Below, piece by piece: positions 8,913-17,357 of a stretch of 64,000 nt of DNA. The notes under the pieces are model-generated. The model was not told the DNA's origin and ran no database searches. It saw only the letters and a list, made by a program, of their open reading frames with translations. The DNA is from Peptococcaceae bacterium. GTDB taxonomy: Bacteria; Bacillota; Desulfotomaculia; Desulfotomaculales; Desulfocucumaceae. Every line of letters begins with the position of its first letter. Position 1 is the first letter of the stretch. The DNA lies in contig JAILZP010000002.1 of the NCBI GenBank assembly GCA_023512435.1, forward strand, positions 96,711-160,710, read 5' to 3'. Position numbers and translations under genes: made by a program.

Positions 8913-9490
8913 AAGTAATCGGGATAGGCGGCAGCCTGCGCAAGAACAGCAACTCCGAGTACTACGTGCGCTATACCCTGGATAAACTGGCCGCCGAGGG
9001 CATGGAGACCGAGTTCATATCCCTGTCCGGAAAGACCATCAAGCCCTGCCGGGGCTGTTACGGCTGCAGGGAAGCCAAGAAATGCATCCAGGAGGACGAC
9101 GACTTCGGGGATATCTTTGACAAGATGTACGGAGCCGACGGGATAATCGTGGGTTCACCGGTCTACTACAGCTCGGCAGTTCCCCAGCTCATGGCGCTGC
9201 TGGACCGGGCCGGCTTCAGCTCCCGCTTCAGCGGAAAATTTTTCTCCCGCAAGGTGGGGGCGCCCATAACGGTGGCCAGGAGGGCCGGACACAACCTGGC
9301 CTTCGCTCAGCTCCTGATGTGGTACTACATAAACGACATGATTATTCCGGGCAACACTTACTGGAACGTGGCCACCGCCGGCGCCGGCGGGGCCAGGGAC
9401 CCGGAGAACGACCGGGAGGTCCACGACATCCTGGACAATTTTGCCAAAAATATGGCCTGGGTGTTGAAAAAACTTAATTCGGGGAGTTAG
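8909..9490 (+). CDS. NADPH-dependent FMN reductase / iron-sulfur flavoprotein family
   Basis: Flavodoxin-fold protein of 193 residues. It starts with the FMN-phosphate loop GIGGSLRKNSNSEYYV, has a cysteine cluster KPCRGCYGCREAKKCIQEDD (compact CxxCxxC plus C) typical of the iron-sulfur flavoprotein branch that holds a 4Fe-4S cluster, and the flavin-contacting GSPVYYSSAVPQLMALLDR. It probably passes electrons between ferredoxin-type donors and a redox partner or detoxifies quinones and oxygen species. It overlaps the TetR stop and is followed four bases later by the MaoC gene. Confidence 0.85.
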   Translation: MKVIGIGGSLRKNSNSEYYVRYTLDKLAAEGMETEFISLSGKTIKPCRGCYGCREAKKCIQEDDDFGDIFDKMYGADGIIVGSPVYYSSAVPQLMALLDRAGFSSRFSGKFFSRKVGAPITVARRAGHNLAFAQLLMWYYINDMIIPGNTYWNVATAGAGGARDPENDREVHDILDNFAKNMAWVLKKLNSGS

Positions 9491-9494
9491 CCAG

Positions 9495-9890
9495 ATGCAT
9501 GTGAAAGTAGGGGACAGCGCCTCTTATTCCAAAACATTCACCGAAGAGGACGTCGCTTTATACGCGAAAATTACCGGCGACTGCAACAGCGTCCACCTGG
9601 ACGAGGAATATGCCAGAAACACCATTTTTAAAGGAAGGATAATCCACGGAATGCTCACTGCGGGCCTGATCTCCACCGTTCTGGGGACAAAGCTGCCCGG
9701 CCTGGGCACGATTTACCTGTCCCAGTACTTGAAGTTCCTGGCCCCGGTGAGAATAGGGGACACGGTCACGGCCACCGTAAGGGTGGTCGAAACGGACGAG
9801 GAAAGGCGGAAGGTGCGGCTGGAAACGGTCTGCACCAACCAACTGGGGAAGGAAGTGCTGACCGGGGAGGCAGTGGTGAAAAGCGGGTAA
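9495..9890 (+). CDS. MaoC-like hydratase ((R)-specific enoyl-CoA hydratase type)
   Basis: Hot-dog fold protein of 131 residues that likely adds water to enoyl-CoA to give (R)-3-hydroxyacyl-CoA, as in PhaJ. The hydratase-2 catalytic motif is present: YAKITGDCNSVHLDEEYA gives the Asp and His dyad (D..N.vH), followed by GRIIHGMLTAGLISTVLG, the conserved second half. The downstream intrinsic terminator at 9969 closes the unit. The pairing with an acyl-CoA synthetase and a FabH-like enzyme fits acyl-CoA metabolism; chain length is not predictable. Confidence 0.88.
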   Translation: MHVKVGDSASYSKTFTEEDVALYAKITGDCNSVHLDEEYARNTIFKGRIIHGMLTAGLISTVLGTKLPGLGTIYLSQYLKFLAPVRIGDTVTATVRVVETDEERRKVRLETVCTNQLGKEVLTGEAVVKSG

Positions 9891-9968
9891 GGGCCCGATA
9901 GATGCGCTTCAGTGCCCGGATGCATACACCGTATGTCCAGGCCGCCACCAGGTTGTATAAGCTGAAAG

Positions 9969-10000
9969 AACCGCCCGGCGATCAACGATCCCGGGCGGTT
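9969..10000 (+). terminator. Intrinsic terminator after the MaoC gene
   Basis: AACCGCCCGG and CCGGGCGGTT form a perfect 10-bp stem followed by TTAATTATAT. It ends the TetR-FMN reductase-MaoC unit and, read in the other direction, could serve the convergent gene ending at 10074. Confidence 0.75.
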
Positions 10001-10073
10001 TAATTATATACCTGATTCTGAAGACCTTATTCTGCCGGAATCCGGGACGGCCCACGGATGGATTTTGAAACGG

Positions 10074-10442
10074 CTACATGGTGGTCAGGTATATGACCGC
10101 GCCCTCCTTGGTGCCGCGGATCAATTCGCAGTGGCGCAGCACCGCGAACTGCTTTTCCATTTCCCACTGGGGCAGGTCGAAGCTTTTCATCAGCTCTTCC
10201 CGGGTGATCTTTCCCCGCTCCTTGATCAGTTCATAAATTCTTTTCTGAAGGGGCGTCAGCCCGTCTGTGCCGGTATGCCCCAGCAGGGACCTGGTGGACC
10301 GGGCGCTGTCCACCGCCGTGGGGTCGCAGGGCCTTGGGGGCTGGACCGCCCCTATGTAGCAGTCCTCGCACAGCTTCTTTCCGTAGTGGTCGAACACGTC
10401 GTCGCCCTCGGGTATGGTTTCCTTGCAGCGATCGCAAATCAT
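10074..10442 (-). CDS. Small zinc-finger plus winged-helix-like protein, function unknown
   Basis: The 122-residue product starts MICDRCKETIPEGDD and continues to KLCEDCYIG, a CxxC...CxxC zinc knuckle. A linker is followed by a C-terminal segment (LTPLQKRIYELIKERGKITREEL) that looks like a winged helix. The arrangement suggests a DNA- or RNA-binding regulator. The ATG at 10442 is chosen because GGGGGTGG lies just upstream; a TTG at 10490 would extend it by 16 residues without a clear binding site. It is monocistronic and convergent with the MaoC gene. I recognise no named family. Confidence 0.65.
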   Translation of the reverse strand: MICDRCKETIPEGDDVFDHYGKKLCEDCYIGAVQPPRPCDPTAVDSARSTRSLLGHTGTDGLTPLQKRIYELIKERGKITREELMKSFDLPQWEMEKQFAVLRHCELIRGTKEGAVIYLTTM

Positions 10443-10647
10443 TTTATCCACCCCCGGCTTAATTTTAAACATATCGGCAATGCCGGTCAAGCAACTTTTT
10501 GAACGTCCCCCTGTGTACGGAAAGGAATGGTTTTTGACGGGGGAGGCTTTGCAGGGCAGGAAACCATGGCAATAAAGAGAATAATTTACTGAAAGAGCGG
10601 CGGAACTCTTGGGGGCTGTATCACACGTTTATGAGGAGGAGTCGGGA

Positions 10648-11238
10648 ATGGAAAGCAGGGTGGTATATTTTGAGAGTATCAGCCCTGAGAACACTGAGAC
10701 CACTTTTAAGTTGGCCCGGGAGAGGCTGATCGCCCTGGGAATTGAAAAACTGGTTCTGGCCTCGACCACCGGCGCCACCGCGGGAAAAGCAATGGAATTC
10801 TTTAAGGACACGAGGGTCAGGTTGATCGTTGTACCCCACCAGTTTGACTTTTTAAGAAAAGAAAATCCATTCCCCCGGGACCTGGTAAAGATTTTAAGGG
10901 ATGCGGGCCATGAAGTTCATTTTGGGACCATGCTGTTCCATACCGACAATTTATACGGGACAAACACCGCCACCGTGATGGCCAACCTGCTGCGCTGTTT
11001 CAGCCAGGGGGTCAAGGTGTGCTTCGAGATGGTTCTGATGGCGACAGACGCGGGCCTTTTGAATACCGGAGAAAAAATAATAGCCGTGGCCGGAACCGGC
11101 CGGGGTTCCGATACGGCGTTGGTTATGCAGGCGGCCTCGTCCCAAAACCTGAGAAAGCTCAGAGTGAACGAAATAATTTGCAAACCCCTGAATCCGTTGA
11201 ATATCGACGAGTTAAGGGAGCAGTTAATCAAAAAATAA
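10648..11238 (+). CDS. Pyruvate kinase alpha/beta-domain-like protein
   Basis: A stand-alone protein of 196 residues resembling the C-terminal regulatory domain of pyruvate kinase (COG1751-like), without the catalytic barrel. Visible cues are ENTETTFKLARERLIALGI, then LVLASTTGATAGKAMEFF, and late IIAVAGTGRGSDTALVMQAA. In pyruvate kinase this fold sits at the allosteric C-domain; as a free protein its role is unknown. The ATG at 10648 is preceded by AGGAGGA at ideal distance, so the in-frame extension to 10609 is not needed. It is followed closely by an amidohydrolase on the same strand. Confidence 0.75.
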   Translation: MESRVVYFESISPENTETTFKLARERLIALGIEKLVLASTTGATAGKAMEFFKDTRVRLIVVPHQFDFLRKENPFPRDLVKILRDAGHEVHFGTMLFHTDNLYGTNTATVMANLLRCFSQGVKVCFEMVLMATDAGLLNTGEKIIAVAGTGRGSDTALVMQAASSQNLRKLRVNEIICKPLNPLNIDELREQLIKK

Positions 11239-11262
11239 GGTCCTTCGGGGCGTTTCACTTTT

Positions 11263-12183
11263 TTGGGGATGAGGCGGCCATGGAGGCAGACGGCAAACAC
11301 TTGTCCGGATCAATATCAGGGGGTGCAGGTAAGGTTGGAGGAAAACGCCCGCGGAATTTGGGACGCCCACGTGCACCTCTTTCCCGGCAGGCTGTTCAAG
11401 GCCATCTGGCGGTGGTTCGAAAAATTCGGGATGGAGATGCCGTACGGGGGGCTGGGCCCAGGCCGGATCACCGCACACCTTGAAGGCATGGGAGTGGAGA
11501 GGGCCTTCCTGCTGGTCTACGCCCACAAGCCCGACGTCTCCGCTGAGATAAACCGCTGGCTCAGCGGGTTTTGCCGGAAAAACCCCTTCTACCTGCCCTT
11601 CGGTTGCGTCCACCCGCACGATACGGACCTCGGCCGGGTCATCGGGGATGCCCTGGACGGGTACGGCTTTTACGGTCTTAAAATTCATTACCTGGTGGCC
11701 CGGATGAGGCCCGACGCCCCGGAATTCACCCCCATCTACAGGGCCCTGGAAAAGAGGGGCAAGGCGCTGGTGGCCCACGCCAGCATCGCGCCCATCCCGG
11801 GTCCCTGGCTGGGCATGGACATCTTCGAGAGGGTGCTGGAGGAGCACCCCGGGATGACGGTGCAGCTGGCCCACATGGGGCACTACGAGCTGGACAAGGT
11901 GGCGGTGCTGATGAGGAAATACCCCAACCTCTACCTGGACACGGCCTGGGCCCTGGGCAACAGCTCAATCCGGATTGACCCGGGGCCGGTCCGGGAGTTG
12001 ATCCTGGAGTTTCCCGGCAGAGTGCTGTACGGGTCCGACTTCCCCATCATCATGGAGGACCCGTGCCGCACCGTGGAAAGAATACTGGAACTCTCCCTGG
12101 GTGATGAAATCACCGGGGCGGTCCTGCGGGGCAACGCCGCCAGACTGATCGGGAAGCTGTCGGGCGCGGACGGTTCGGTTTAA
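11263..12183 (+). CDS. Amidohydrolase-family TIM-barrel metal hydrolase
   Basis: Metal-dependent hydrolase or decarboxylase of the amidohydrolase 2 group (COG2159). The metal-binding HxH is in IWDAHVHLFPGRL. Further likely ligands lie in GLKIHYLVA, QLAHMGHYELDK and the terminal VLYGSDFPII, which supplies the catalytic Asp. About 280-300 residues is normal length. The longest frame starts at a TTG at 11263 with no convincing ribosome binding site. GTG at 11323 or TTG at 11335 is more likely, since conserved sequence begins only at IWDAHVHL. The substrate is unknown; members include ACMSD-type decarboxylases. Confidence 0.8.
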   Translation: MGMRRPWRQTANTCPDQYQGVQVRLEENARGIWDAHVHLFPGRLFKAIWRWFEKFGMEMPYGGLGPGRITAHLEGMGVERAFLLVYAHKPDVSAEINRWLSGFCRKNPFYLPFGCVHPHDTDLGRVIGDALDGYGFYGLKIHYLVARMRPDAPEFTPIYRALEKRGKALVAHASIAPIPGPWLGMDIFERVLEEHPGMTVQLAHMGHYELDKVAVLMRKYPNLYLDTAWALGNSSIRIDPGPVRELILEFPGRVLYGSDFPIIMEDPCRTVERILELSLGDEITGAVLRGNAARLIGKLSGADGSV

Positions 12184-12205
12184 AATATTGCCGAGGTGTT
12201 TTCCG

Positions 12206-14530
12206 TTGGAAAAGCTGCTTGAAAAAATAACGTCCCATCCGCAGTACCGCGGCCAGATCGTCCACGTGGAAAAAATGCCTCCCCGGGGGCCCAGATACGG
12301 GCAGCCGGGCGATCCCCTGCATCCCCTGATTGAAGATGTGCTGCGGAAGCGGGGCATCGACAGGCTTTACACCCACCAGGTGACCGCCCTTGAAAAGGTG
12401 CGCCGGGGAAAGAGCATCTGCGTGGTCACCCCCACCGCCTCGGGAAAGAGCATGTGCTACAACCTGCCGGTGCTGGACTCCCTGCTGAGAAACCCCGGGC
12501 AGACCGCCCTGTATCTCTTCCCCACCAAGTCCCTGGGCCAGGACCAGCTTGAAGGCCTGCAGGATTTCGATCTCCGGCTGGGCTTCGGGGTGTACGACGG
12601 GGACACCCCGGACGGGGAGAAGGCCGCTTTGAGGGACGGGGCGAATATTATAATCACCAACCCCGACATGCTGCACCGGGGGATCATGCCCAATCACCTG
12701 AAATGGCACCGGTTTTTCTCCAATTTAAAGTACGTGGTCATAGACGAGCTGCACAATTACCGGGGCGTCTTCGGGACCCACGTGGCCCACGTGATCAGGC
12801 GCCTGAGGCGGATCTGCCGGAACTACGGGTCCGATCCCCGGTTCATACTCTGCTCGGCCACCATTGCCAATCCCGGGGAACACGCCTGCCGGCTCACCGG
12901 CCTCCCGGCGGACCTGGTGGACGACAACGGGGCGCCCCGGGGGCCTTTGAAATTCGTTCTCTGGCGGCCCCCGGCGCACACTCCGTACATCCGCGAGGTG
13001 TCCTGGCTGATCTCTCTCTGCGTTCAGAGCCGGTACAGGACCATCGCCTTTTCCAGGGCCCGCCAGGTTACCGAGAGGATTCTCCGGTTCACCCGGCGGA
13101 ACATCGGCGACCCAAGGTTTGCCGGCAGGGTCCTGGCCTACCGGGGGGGCTACCTGGCCGCCGATCGCCGGAGAATTGAAGAAGCCCTTTTCAAAGGGAC
13201 CCTGCTGGGGGTGATCTCCACCAACGCCCTGGAACTGGGAATTGATGTGGGGGACCTGGAGGTCTGCATCATTGCCGGCTTCCCGGGGACCATCGCCTCC
13301 ACCTGGCAGCAGGCCGGCCGGGTGGGGCGGGGCGGAAAAGAGGCCCTGGTCATTTTCGTGGCCGTGGAAACCCCCATAGACCAGTACTTTTTGCGCAACA
13401 CCGGGGCCCTTTTCGCCAGTCCCAGCGAGAGGGCGCTGATTGACCCGGGCAACCCGTATATTATGATGGGGCACGTAATGTGCGCCGCCCACGAGTATCC
13501 CGTGACCCCCGACGATTACCCCCTCTGGAATGAAACCTTCACCGGCCTGCTGTCCCTGCTGGAGGAGGACGGCGACCTGGTCCGGTCCGAGGGAGGGTAC
13601 TACTTCAACGGCCAGGTTTACCCGGCGGAAAGGATCAATATCAGGTCCAGTTCTTCCTCCCTGGTGCACCTGAGGGACGCCGGCCGGGGGAACCGGCTGG
13701 TGGAGGCAATCGACGAAAGCGCCGCCCTGTCCGAAGTGTATCCCGGGGCTGTTTACACCCACCAGGGGGAGACATACGTCGTCAGGGAACTGGATCTGGA
13801 AGCCGGCGCGGCCCTGATGGACCGGCAGGACGTGGACTACTACACCATGTGCGGCCGGGATAAAAAAACCGAAATCATCTCCGTGGACAGGTCCAGGGAC
13901 CTCAACGGGCACCGGCTGTACACCGGCCAGCTGAAGGTCACCACCAGGGTCACCGGGTACGTCAAGAAACACGAGAGGACGGGCCAGGTGTTGGGGGGCG
14001 GCAGCCTGGACCTGCCCGAAAGGGTGCTGGAAACCACCGGCACCTGGGTGGTCCTGGATGAGGAGGCGGCCGCCCAAGTTAAGGAGCGCGGGCTGCACCT
14101 GATGGGGGGGCTGCACGCCGTGGAGCACGCCGCCATCGGTCTTTTGCCCCTCTTTTCCATGTGCGACCGCAACGACCTGGGGGGCCTTTCCACCGAACAC
14201 CACCGGCAGACAGGGGGGGCCACCGTGTTTATCCACGACGCCTGCCACGGCGGGGTGGGCTTCAGCGAAAAGGGGTACGACGAGGCCGAGGGGCTTTTGG
14301 AAGCCGTCCTGGAGGCCGTTATGTCCTGCCGGTGCCAGGCCGGGTGTCCGTCCTGCATATTCTCGCCCAAGTGCTCCAACTTCAACCGGCCCCTGGATAA
14401 AGAGGCCGCCGTGATGATCCTGCACCTGCTGCTGGGCCGGCCGTACAGCCCCCCGGCGGCGGCCGGTCCGGTAACATTGGGCGGGGCGGACCGGGAGCGT
14501 CTTAAGAAGGCCTTGAGGACACTGCGGTAA
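12206..14530 (+). CDS. mrfA: MrfA/YprA-type DEAD/DEAH helicase with DUF1998 zinc domain
   Basis: ATP-dependent DNA helicase of the Bacillus MrfA (YprA) family, which with MrfB repairs mitomycin-type DNA damage. The Q-motif region RLYTHQVTALEKVRRGKS leads to Walker A TPTASGKSMCYN (about residue 80), DEVH-type box VVIDELHNYRG, SAT motif FILCSATIANP, and helicase C motif VI QQAGRVGRGGK. The C-terminus holds the DUF1998 four-cysteine zinc site CRCQAGCPSCIFSPKC. The TTG at 12206 is favoured: GAGGTG lies at good distance, while the TTG at 12188 lacks one. The partner exonuclease gene follows, as in B. subtilis. Confidence 0.9.
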   Translation: MEKLLEKITSHPQYRGQIVHVEKMPPRGPRYGQPGDPLHPLIEDVLRKRGIDRLYTHQVTALEKVRRGKSICVVTPTASGKSMCYNLPVLDSLLRNPGQTALYLFPTKSLGQDQLEGLQDFDLRLGFGVYDGDTPDGEKAALRDGANIIITNPDMLHRGIMPNHLKWHRFFSNLKYVVIDELHNYRGVFGTHVAHVIRRLRRICRNYGSDPRFILCSATIANPGEHACRLTGLPADLVDDNGAPRGPLKFVLWRPPAHTPYIREVSWLISLCVQSRYRTIAFSRARQVTERILRFTRRNIGDPRFAGRVLAYRGGYLAADRRRIEEALFKGTLLGVISTNALELGIDVGDLEVCIIAGFPGTIASTWQQAGRVGRGGKEALVIFVAVETPIDQYFLRNTGALFASPSERALIDPGNPYIMMGHVMCAAHEYPVTPDDYPLWNETFTGLLSLLEEDGDLVRSEGGYYFNGQVYPAERINIRSSSSSLVHLRDAGRGNRLVEAIDESAALSEVYPGAVYTHQGETYVVRELDLEAGAALMDRQDVDYYTMCGRDKKTEIISVDRSRDLNGHRLYTGQLKVTTRVTGYVKKHERTGQVLGGGSLDLPERVLETTGTWVVLDEEAAAQVKERGLHLMGGLHAVEHAAIGLLPLFSMCDRNDLGGLSTEHHRQTGGATVFIHDACHGGVGFSEKGYDEAEGLLEAVLEAVMSCRCQAGCPSCIFSPKCSNFNRPLDKEAAVMILHLLLGRPYSPPAAAGPVTLGGADRERLKKALRTLR

Positions 14531-14533
14531 AAA

Positions 14534-14550
14534 GCCGCCCTTCGGGCGGC
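14534..14550 (+). terminator. Short GC hairpin between mrfA and mrfB
   Basis: GCCGCCC TTC GGGCGGC makes a 7-bp stem with a 3-base loop directly after the mrfA stop. There is no T-run after it, so it is more likely an attenuator or mRNA-stability hairpin than a full terminator. The spacer also contains a short direct-repeat-like word (GAATTCAGAATCCAG). Confidence 0.4.
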
Positions 14551-14632
14551 ACCGCATAAGTGGCGGTGAAATCAGGAATTCAGAATCCAGATTAGTTGGA
14601 AACATAAATTATGATCTCCCGGAGGTGAATCC

Positions 14633-15607
14633 ATGAGCCTGTTCCAGCGGCTTGACGAAATAAAGAACCGGACCGCGGCCCCGGAAAGGCCTGCCCCGGC
14701 CGGGGAGCCGGCAGCGCCGTTCCGGGAGACGTGGGTTCCGCCCGGGGGGCGGGAGGAGAATTCACCATTCGGAAAATATATTCTCCTGGAAGACTCGGAG
14801 CCGGGCGGGTTTCCTTTTCCCGGGGGTGGCCGGGAGGCGGTTCTGGCCGACCTGAAGCTGGTCAGGGGGGTGGGTCCGGTCAACGAGGCCAGGCTCAGGA
14901 AACTGGGGTTTTCCAGCGTGTGCGACCTGACGGACCACCCCCGCTGGGGGGACTGCGCCCGCCGGGTCATGGAACTGGCGGACGGGTGCGACGTGAGGGG
15001 GCTGCGGGGCCTGGGGGCCGGGGACTGGGACCTGCTTTCATACTTCGGCCCGGAAGACGTGGTCTTCCTTGACATTGAAACCACCGGGCTTTGGGCCAGC
15101 CAGCCCCTGTTCCTGATCGGCCTTCTTTTCAAAAGCGGGGACGGGATGGCGGTAAGGCAGTTCTTCGCCCGGCACTACAGGGAGGAAAAGGCCGTGCTGG
15201 CGGCCGCCAACGAAGTCATCCAGCGGTTCAAAGTGATCGTCTCGTACAACGGAAAGCGCTTCGACATCCAGTACATATACGGGCGCAGCGTGGCCCACCG
15301 GCTGTTTTACAGCTACCCCCACCATCACGTGGACCTGCTTTACCACGCCAGGAGGAAGTTCGGGGGGGTGCTGCCCGACTGCCGGCTGGCCACCCTGGAG
15401 GAGAGACTGCTCAATTTCAGGCGGGAGGGGGACATACCCGGCCACCTGATTCCCCAGACCTACCACCGCTACGTTAGGCAGCGGGACCCGGAGATTATCC
15501 GGCCGGTTATAGAACACAACAGGCTGGACCTGCTGGCCATGGCCAGACTGTTCGGAATCGCGGGCCACGGCGGCCCCGGGATTGGGGAGAAACGCAGCGT
15601 AAAATAA
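14633..15607 (+). CDS. mrfB: MrfB/YprB-type DEDD exonuclease (RNase H-like fold)
   Basis: Metal-dependent 3'-5' exonuclease-like protein that partners MrfA. An N-terminal helix-hairpin-helix-like stretch (LKLVRGVGPVNEARLRKLGF, about residues 78-97) should bind DNA. The exonuclease domain has Exo I VVFLDIETTGLWA, Exo II VSYNGKRFDIQYI and Exo III IEHNRLDLLAMARLF, giving the D-E-D-D acidic set. The 324-residue product is shorter than B. subtilis YprB, which has extra C-terminal repeats. ATG start at 14633, preceded by GGAGGTGA. A strong terminator follows. Confidence 0.85.
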   Translation: MSLFQRLDEIKNRTAAPERPAPAGEPAAPFRETWVPPGGREENSPFGKYILLEDSEPGGFPFPGGGREAVLADLKLVRGVGPVNEARLRKLGFSSVCDLTDHPRWGDCARRVMELADGCDVRGLRGLGAGDWDLLSYFGPEDVVFLDIETTGLWASQPLFLIGLLFKSGDGMAVRQFFARHYREEKAVLAAANEVIQRFKVIVSYNGKRFDIQYIYGRSVAHRLFYSYPHHHVDLLYHARRKFGGVLPDCRLATLEERLLNFRREGDIPGHLIPQTYHRYVRQRDPEIIRPVIEHNRLDLLAMARLFGIAGHGGPGIGEKRSVK

Positions 15608-15611
15608 AAAG

Positions 15612-15642
15612 GCCGCCTTTGCGGGCGGCTCCGACGTTTTTT
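15612..15642 (+). terminator. Intrinsic terminator after mrfB
   Basis: GCCGCC/GGCGGC stem (15612-15617 with 15624-15629) followed by CGACG and a run of six T at 15637-15642. Confidence 0.65.
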
Positions 15643-15717
15643 GATTCCGGACTCCGGGTTCTGAATCCCGGGGGAAGACGGTCTTCAGAATAGGTTGAAT
15701 CCCCGGTCCTGGAAGGT

Positions 15718-15897
15718 TTACTTTGCTTTTTCTTCTTTCTGCACGGCCTTCCTGTGCAGGCAGAGTTCTTCCTTTTTATTTTCTTCCAGGCCGCACCCCC
15801 AGTAGGTACTGCTTGCCACAAACCGGCGGTAATTGCACCAGGTGCAAAAGGCATGGGTAATCTGCTCCATTGTCATGTCCCTGGCTGCTTTTTGCAT
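15718..15897 (-). CDS. Small cysteine-containing protein, 59 residues
   Basis: A short gene supported by a perfect ribosome binding site (GGAGGGGTGA, five bases before the ATG). The product starts MQKAARDMTMEQITHAFCTW and contains FCTWCNYRRF, then YWGCGLEENKKEELCLHRK, so four cysteines (CxxC, then two spaced) and a histidine that could hold zinc or an iron-sulfur cluster. The tail is lysine- and glutamate-rich. It lies alone between the mrfB terminator and the diguanylate cyclase terminator. I recognise no named family. Confidence 0.65.
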   Translation of the reverse strand: MQKAARDMTMEQITHAFCTWCNYRRFVASSTYWGCGLEENKKEELCLHRKAVQKEEKAK

Positions 15898-16006
15898 TTT
15901 TCACCCCTCCCTTTCAATATGCGAGGTTTGGTTTTAAAATAAGGTGCGATTTGAATAAATATTTTCTACCTCCGGATGTGGATTCCTGCCGGTGAGGTGA
16001 AATGAA

Positions 16007-16047
16007 TAAAACACCCGGCGGAACCGGACGGGGCGGTCCGCCGGGTG
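16007..16047 (-). terminator. Intrinsic terminator of the diguanylate cyclase gene
   Basis: An 11-bp stem (CACCCGGCGGA at 16012-16022 with TCCGCCGGGTG at 16037-16047). On the minus strand it is followed by TTTTATTC, as expected for the gene ending at 16064. Confidence 0.7.
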
Positions 16048-16063
16048 GATAAAAAAGCGGGAG

Positions 16064-17314
16064 TCAGACGCTTACGCGGTTTCTACCGTTTTCCTTGGCC
16101 CGGTAAAGGGCTTCGTCGGCCGCCCGGATAACCTCTTCGGCCGTGTTAAGGCGTCCTGTCCTCTCCGCCGCGCCTATGCTCACCGTAATTTGGACCTTTG
16201 TGGAGGACCCGCTGCCCGGCCTGATCCGGTCGGGCTTATTTTTCGGCCGGTCTTTCCCCCGGATGGTGAACGGCCGGCGGGCAATGGCCTCCCTCAGTTC
16301 CTCCAGGTGGGGGACCACCTGGTTCAGCCTCCGGCCGGGAAAGAGGATGGTGAATTCCTCCCCGCCGTACCGGAAGGCTTTCCCTCCGCCGGAGACTCCG
16401 CCGATCAGGGAGGCCACGAATTTCAGCACCTCGTCCCCCACATCATGACCGAAGGTGTCATTAAATTTCTTAAAATAGTCTATGTCCAGCATGGCAATGG
16501 TGTACCTGCCGTCCAGCTTGGCCATTTCCTCCCGGAGGGCCCGGCGTCCCGGCAGTCCGGTCAGTTCGTCGAGGTAGGCCTTGCGGTACGAGTCCTGGAT
16601 TACAGCCGAGGTCAGCATGACCCCTGCCGCCGAGAAGAAGACTCCCGGGGACAGTTCTCCGCCCCGGTGAAGCGCCAGGGCAAGAGAGACCAGGGCACCA
16701 GCAAACCAGCCCTCCGCGGGGGATCCGGTCAGCATCAGCCTGCCCGCAAAAGCAAGGAAGGAAACAAGAAATGCTGCTATGGCAATTCCGGGGATGGGCG
16801 AGGGCGGGCTGAGCGGGAGTATGTCCGCCTTGAAGAGGCCCGCCAGCCACCGGGGACCTCCCCCCGCCGCCCAAAGTGCCAGGAAGGCCTGGACCGCGAT
16901 GAAAACAAAGCGCACTCTCCCCCTGGAGGTGAATACGCCCTTTTCCCCGACCCGGGAGAATACAAGGAGGCTGACCGGCAGCAACAGGCACACCGCGAAA
17001 TAGATAACATCCTTTGAAAAACGGGTCCCAAACCAGCCCTGGGGAGAAGCCGCCAGCGCAAGGTAGCCGAGGGACGCCGCCAGGGCAGAGAAAAACACCC
17101 GGCTGTTGTTGAACCAGTAACTCAAAAAAAGCCCCAGGGCGAACACAAAGTGGGGCAAAAACCCGATCAGGGGATAGAGGGCCGGGGTTATTTCCACCGT
17201 CCCGGCGGAAAGCAGGTGCGCCGCAATAAGCAGCCCCAGCGGAAGAGAGAGAGGCGCCATTTTTTCGGCGGTCCCCCGTATATTACGGCGGTTCCTTCTC
17301 CTTTGGCCGGTCAC
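16064..17314 (-). CDS. Membrane-anchored GGDEF diguanylate cyclase
   Basis: Makes cyclic di-GMP from two GTP. The N-terminal half has seven or eight hydrophobic segments (starting MAPLSLPLGLLIAAHLLSAG) forming an integral membrane sensor of unrecognised type. The C-terminal GGDEF domain shows DELTGLPGRRALREEMAKLD, the metal-binding AMLDIDYFKKFNDTFGHDVGD, and the active-site signature YGGEEFTILFPG, so it should be catalytically active. No RxxD inhibitory site is obvious just before GGEEF. The GTG at 17314 is chosen because GGGAGG sits eight bases upstream. The promoter region contains a 23-bp perfect palindrome, hinting at tight repression. Confidence 0.88.
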   Translation of the reverse strand: MTGQRRRNRRNIRGTAEKMAPLSLPLGLLIAAHLLSAGTVEITPALYPLIGFLPHFVFALGLFLSYWFNNSRVFFSALAASLGYLALAASPQGWFGTRFSKDVIYFAVCLLLPVSLLVFSRVGEKGVFTSRGRVRFVFIAVQAFLALWAAGGGPRWLAGLFKADILPLSPPSPIPGIAIAAFLVSFLAFAGRLMLTGSPAEGWFAGALVSLALALHRGGELSPGVFFSAAGVMLTSAVIQDSYRKAYLDELTGLPGRRALREEMAKLDGRYTIAMLDIDYFKKFNDTFGHDVGDEVLKFVASLIGGVSGGGKAFRYGGEEFTILFPGRRLNQVVPHLEELREAIARRPFTIRGKDRPKNKPDRIRPGSGSSTKVQITVSIGAAERTGRLNTAEEVIRAADEALYRAKENGRNRVSV

Positions 17315-17334
17315 CGGCTTTCCTCCCAAAGAAA

Positions 17335-17357
17335 AAATAGGTATAATATACCTATTT
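17335..17357. promoter_or_regulatory. 23-bp perfect palindrome upstream of the diguanylate cyclase
   Basis: AAATAGGTATA and TATACCTATTT are perfect complements around a single central base. The element overlaps the inferred -10 region of the minus-strand promoter and lies 20 bases from the start codon, the geometry of a repressor operator. Confidence 0.5.

Noticed and set aside
12725..14605. 626-codon open frame antisense to the MrfA helicase
   Set aside because: Shadow of the GC-rich helicase gene; the translation is rich in Pro, Gly, His and Arg with no domain, while the plus frame has all helicase motifs.
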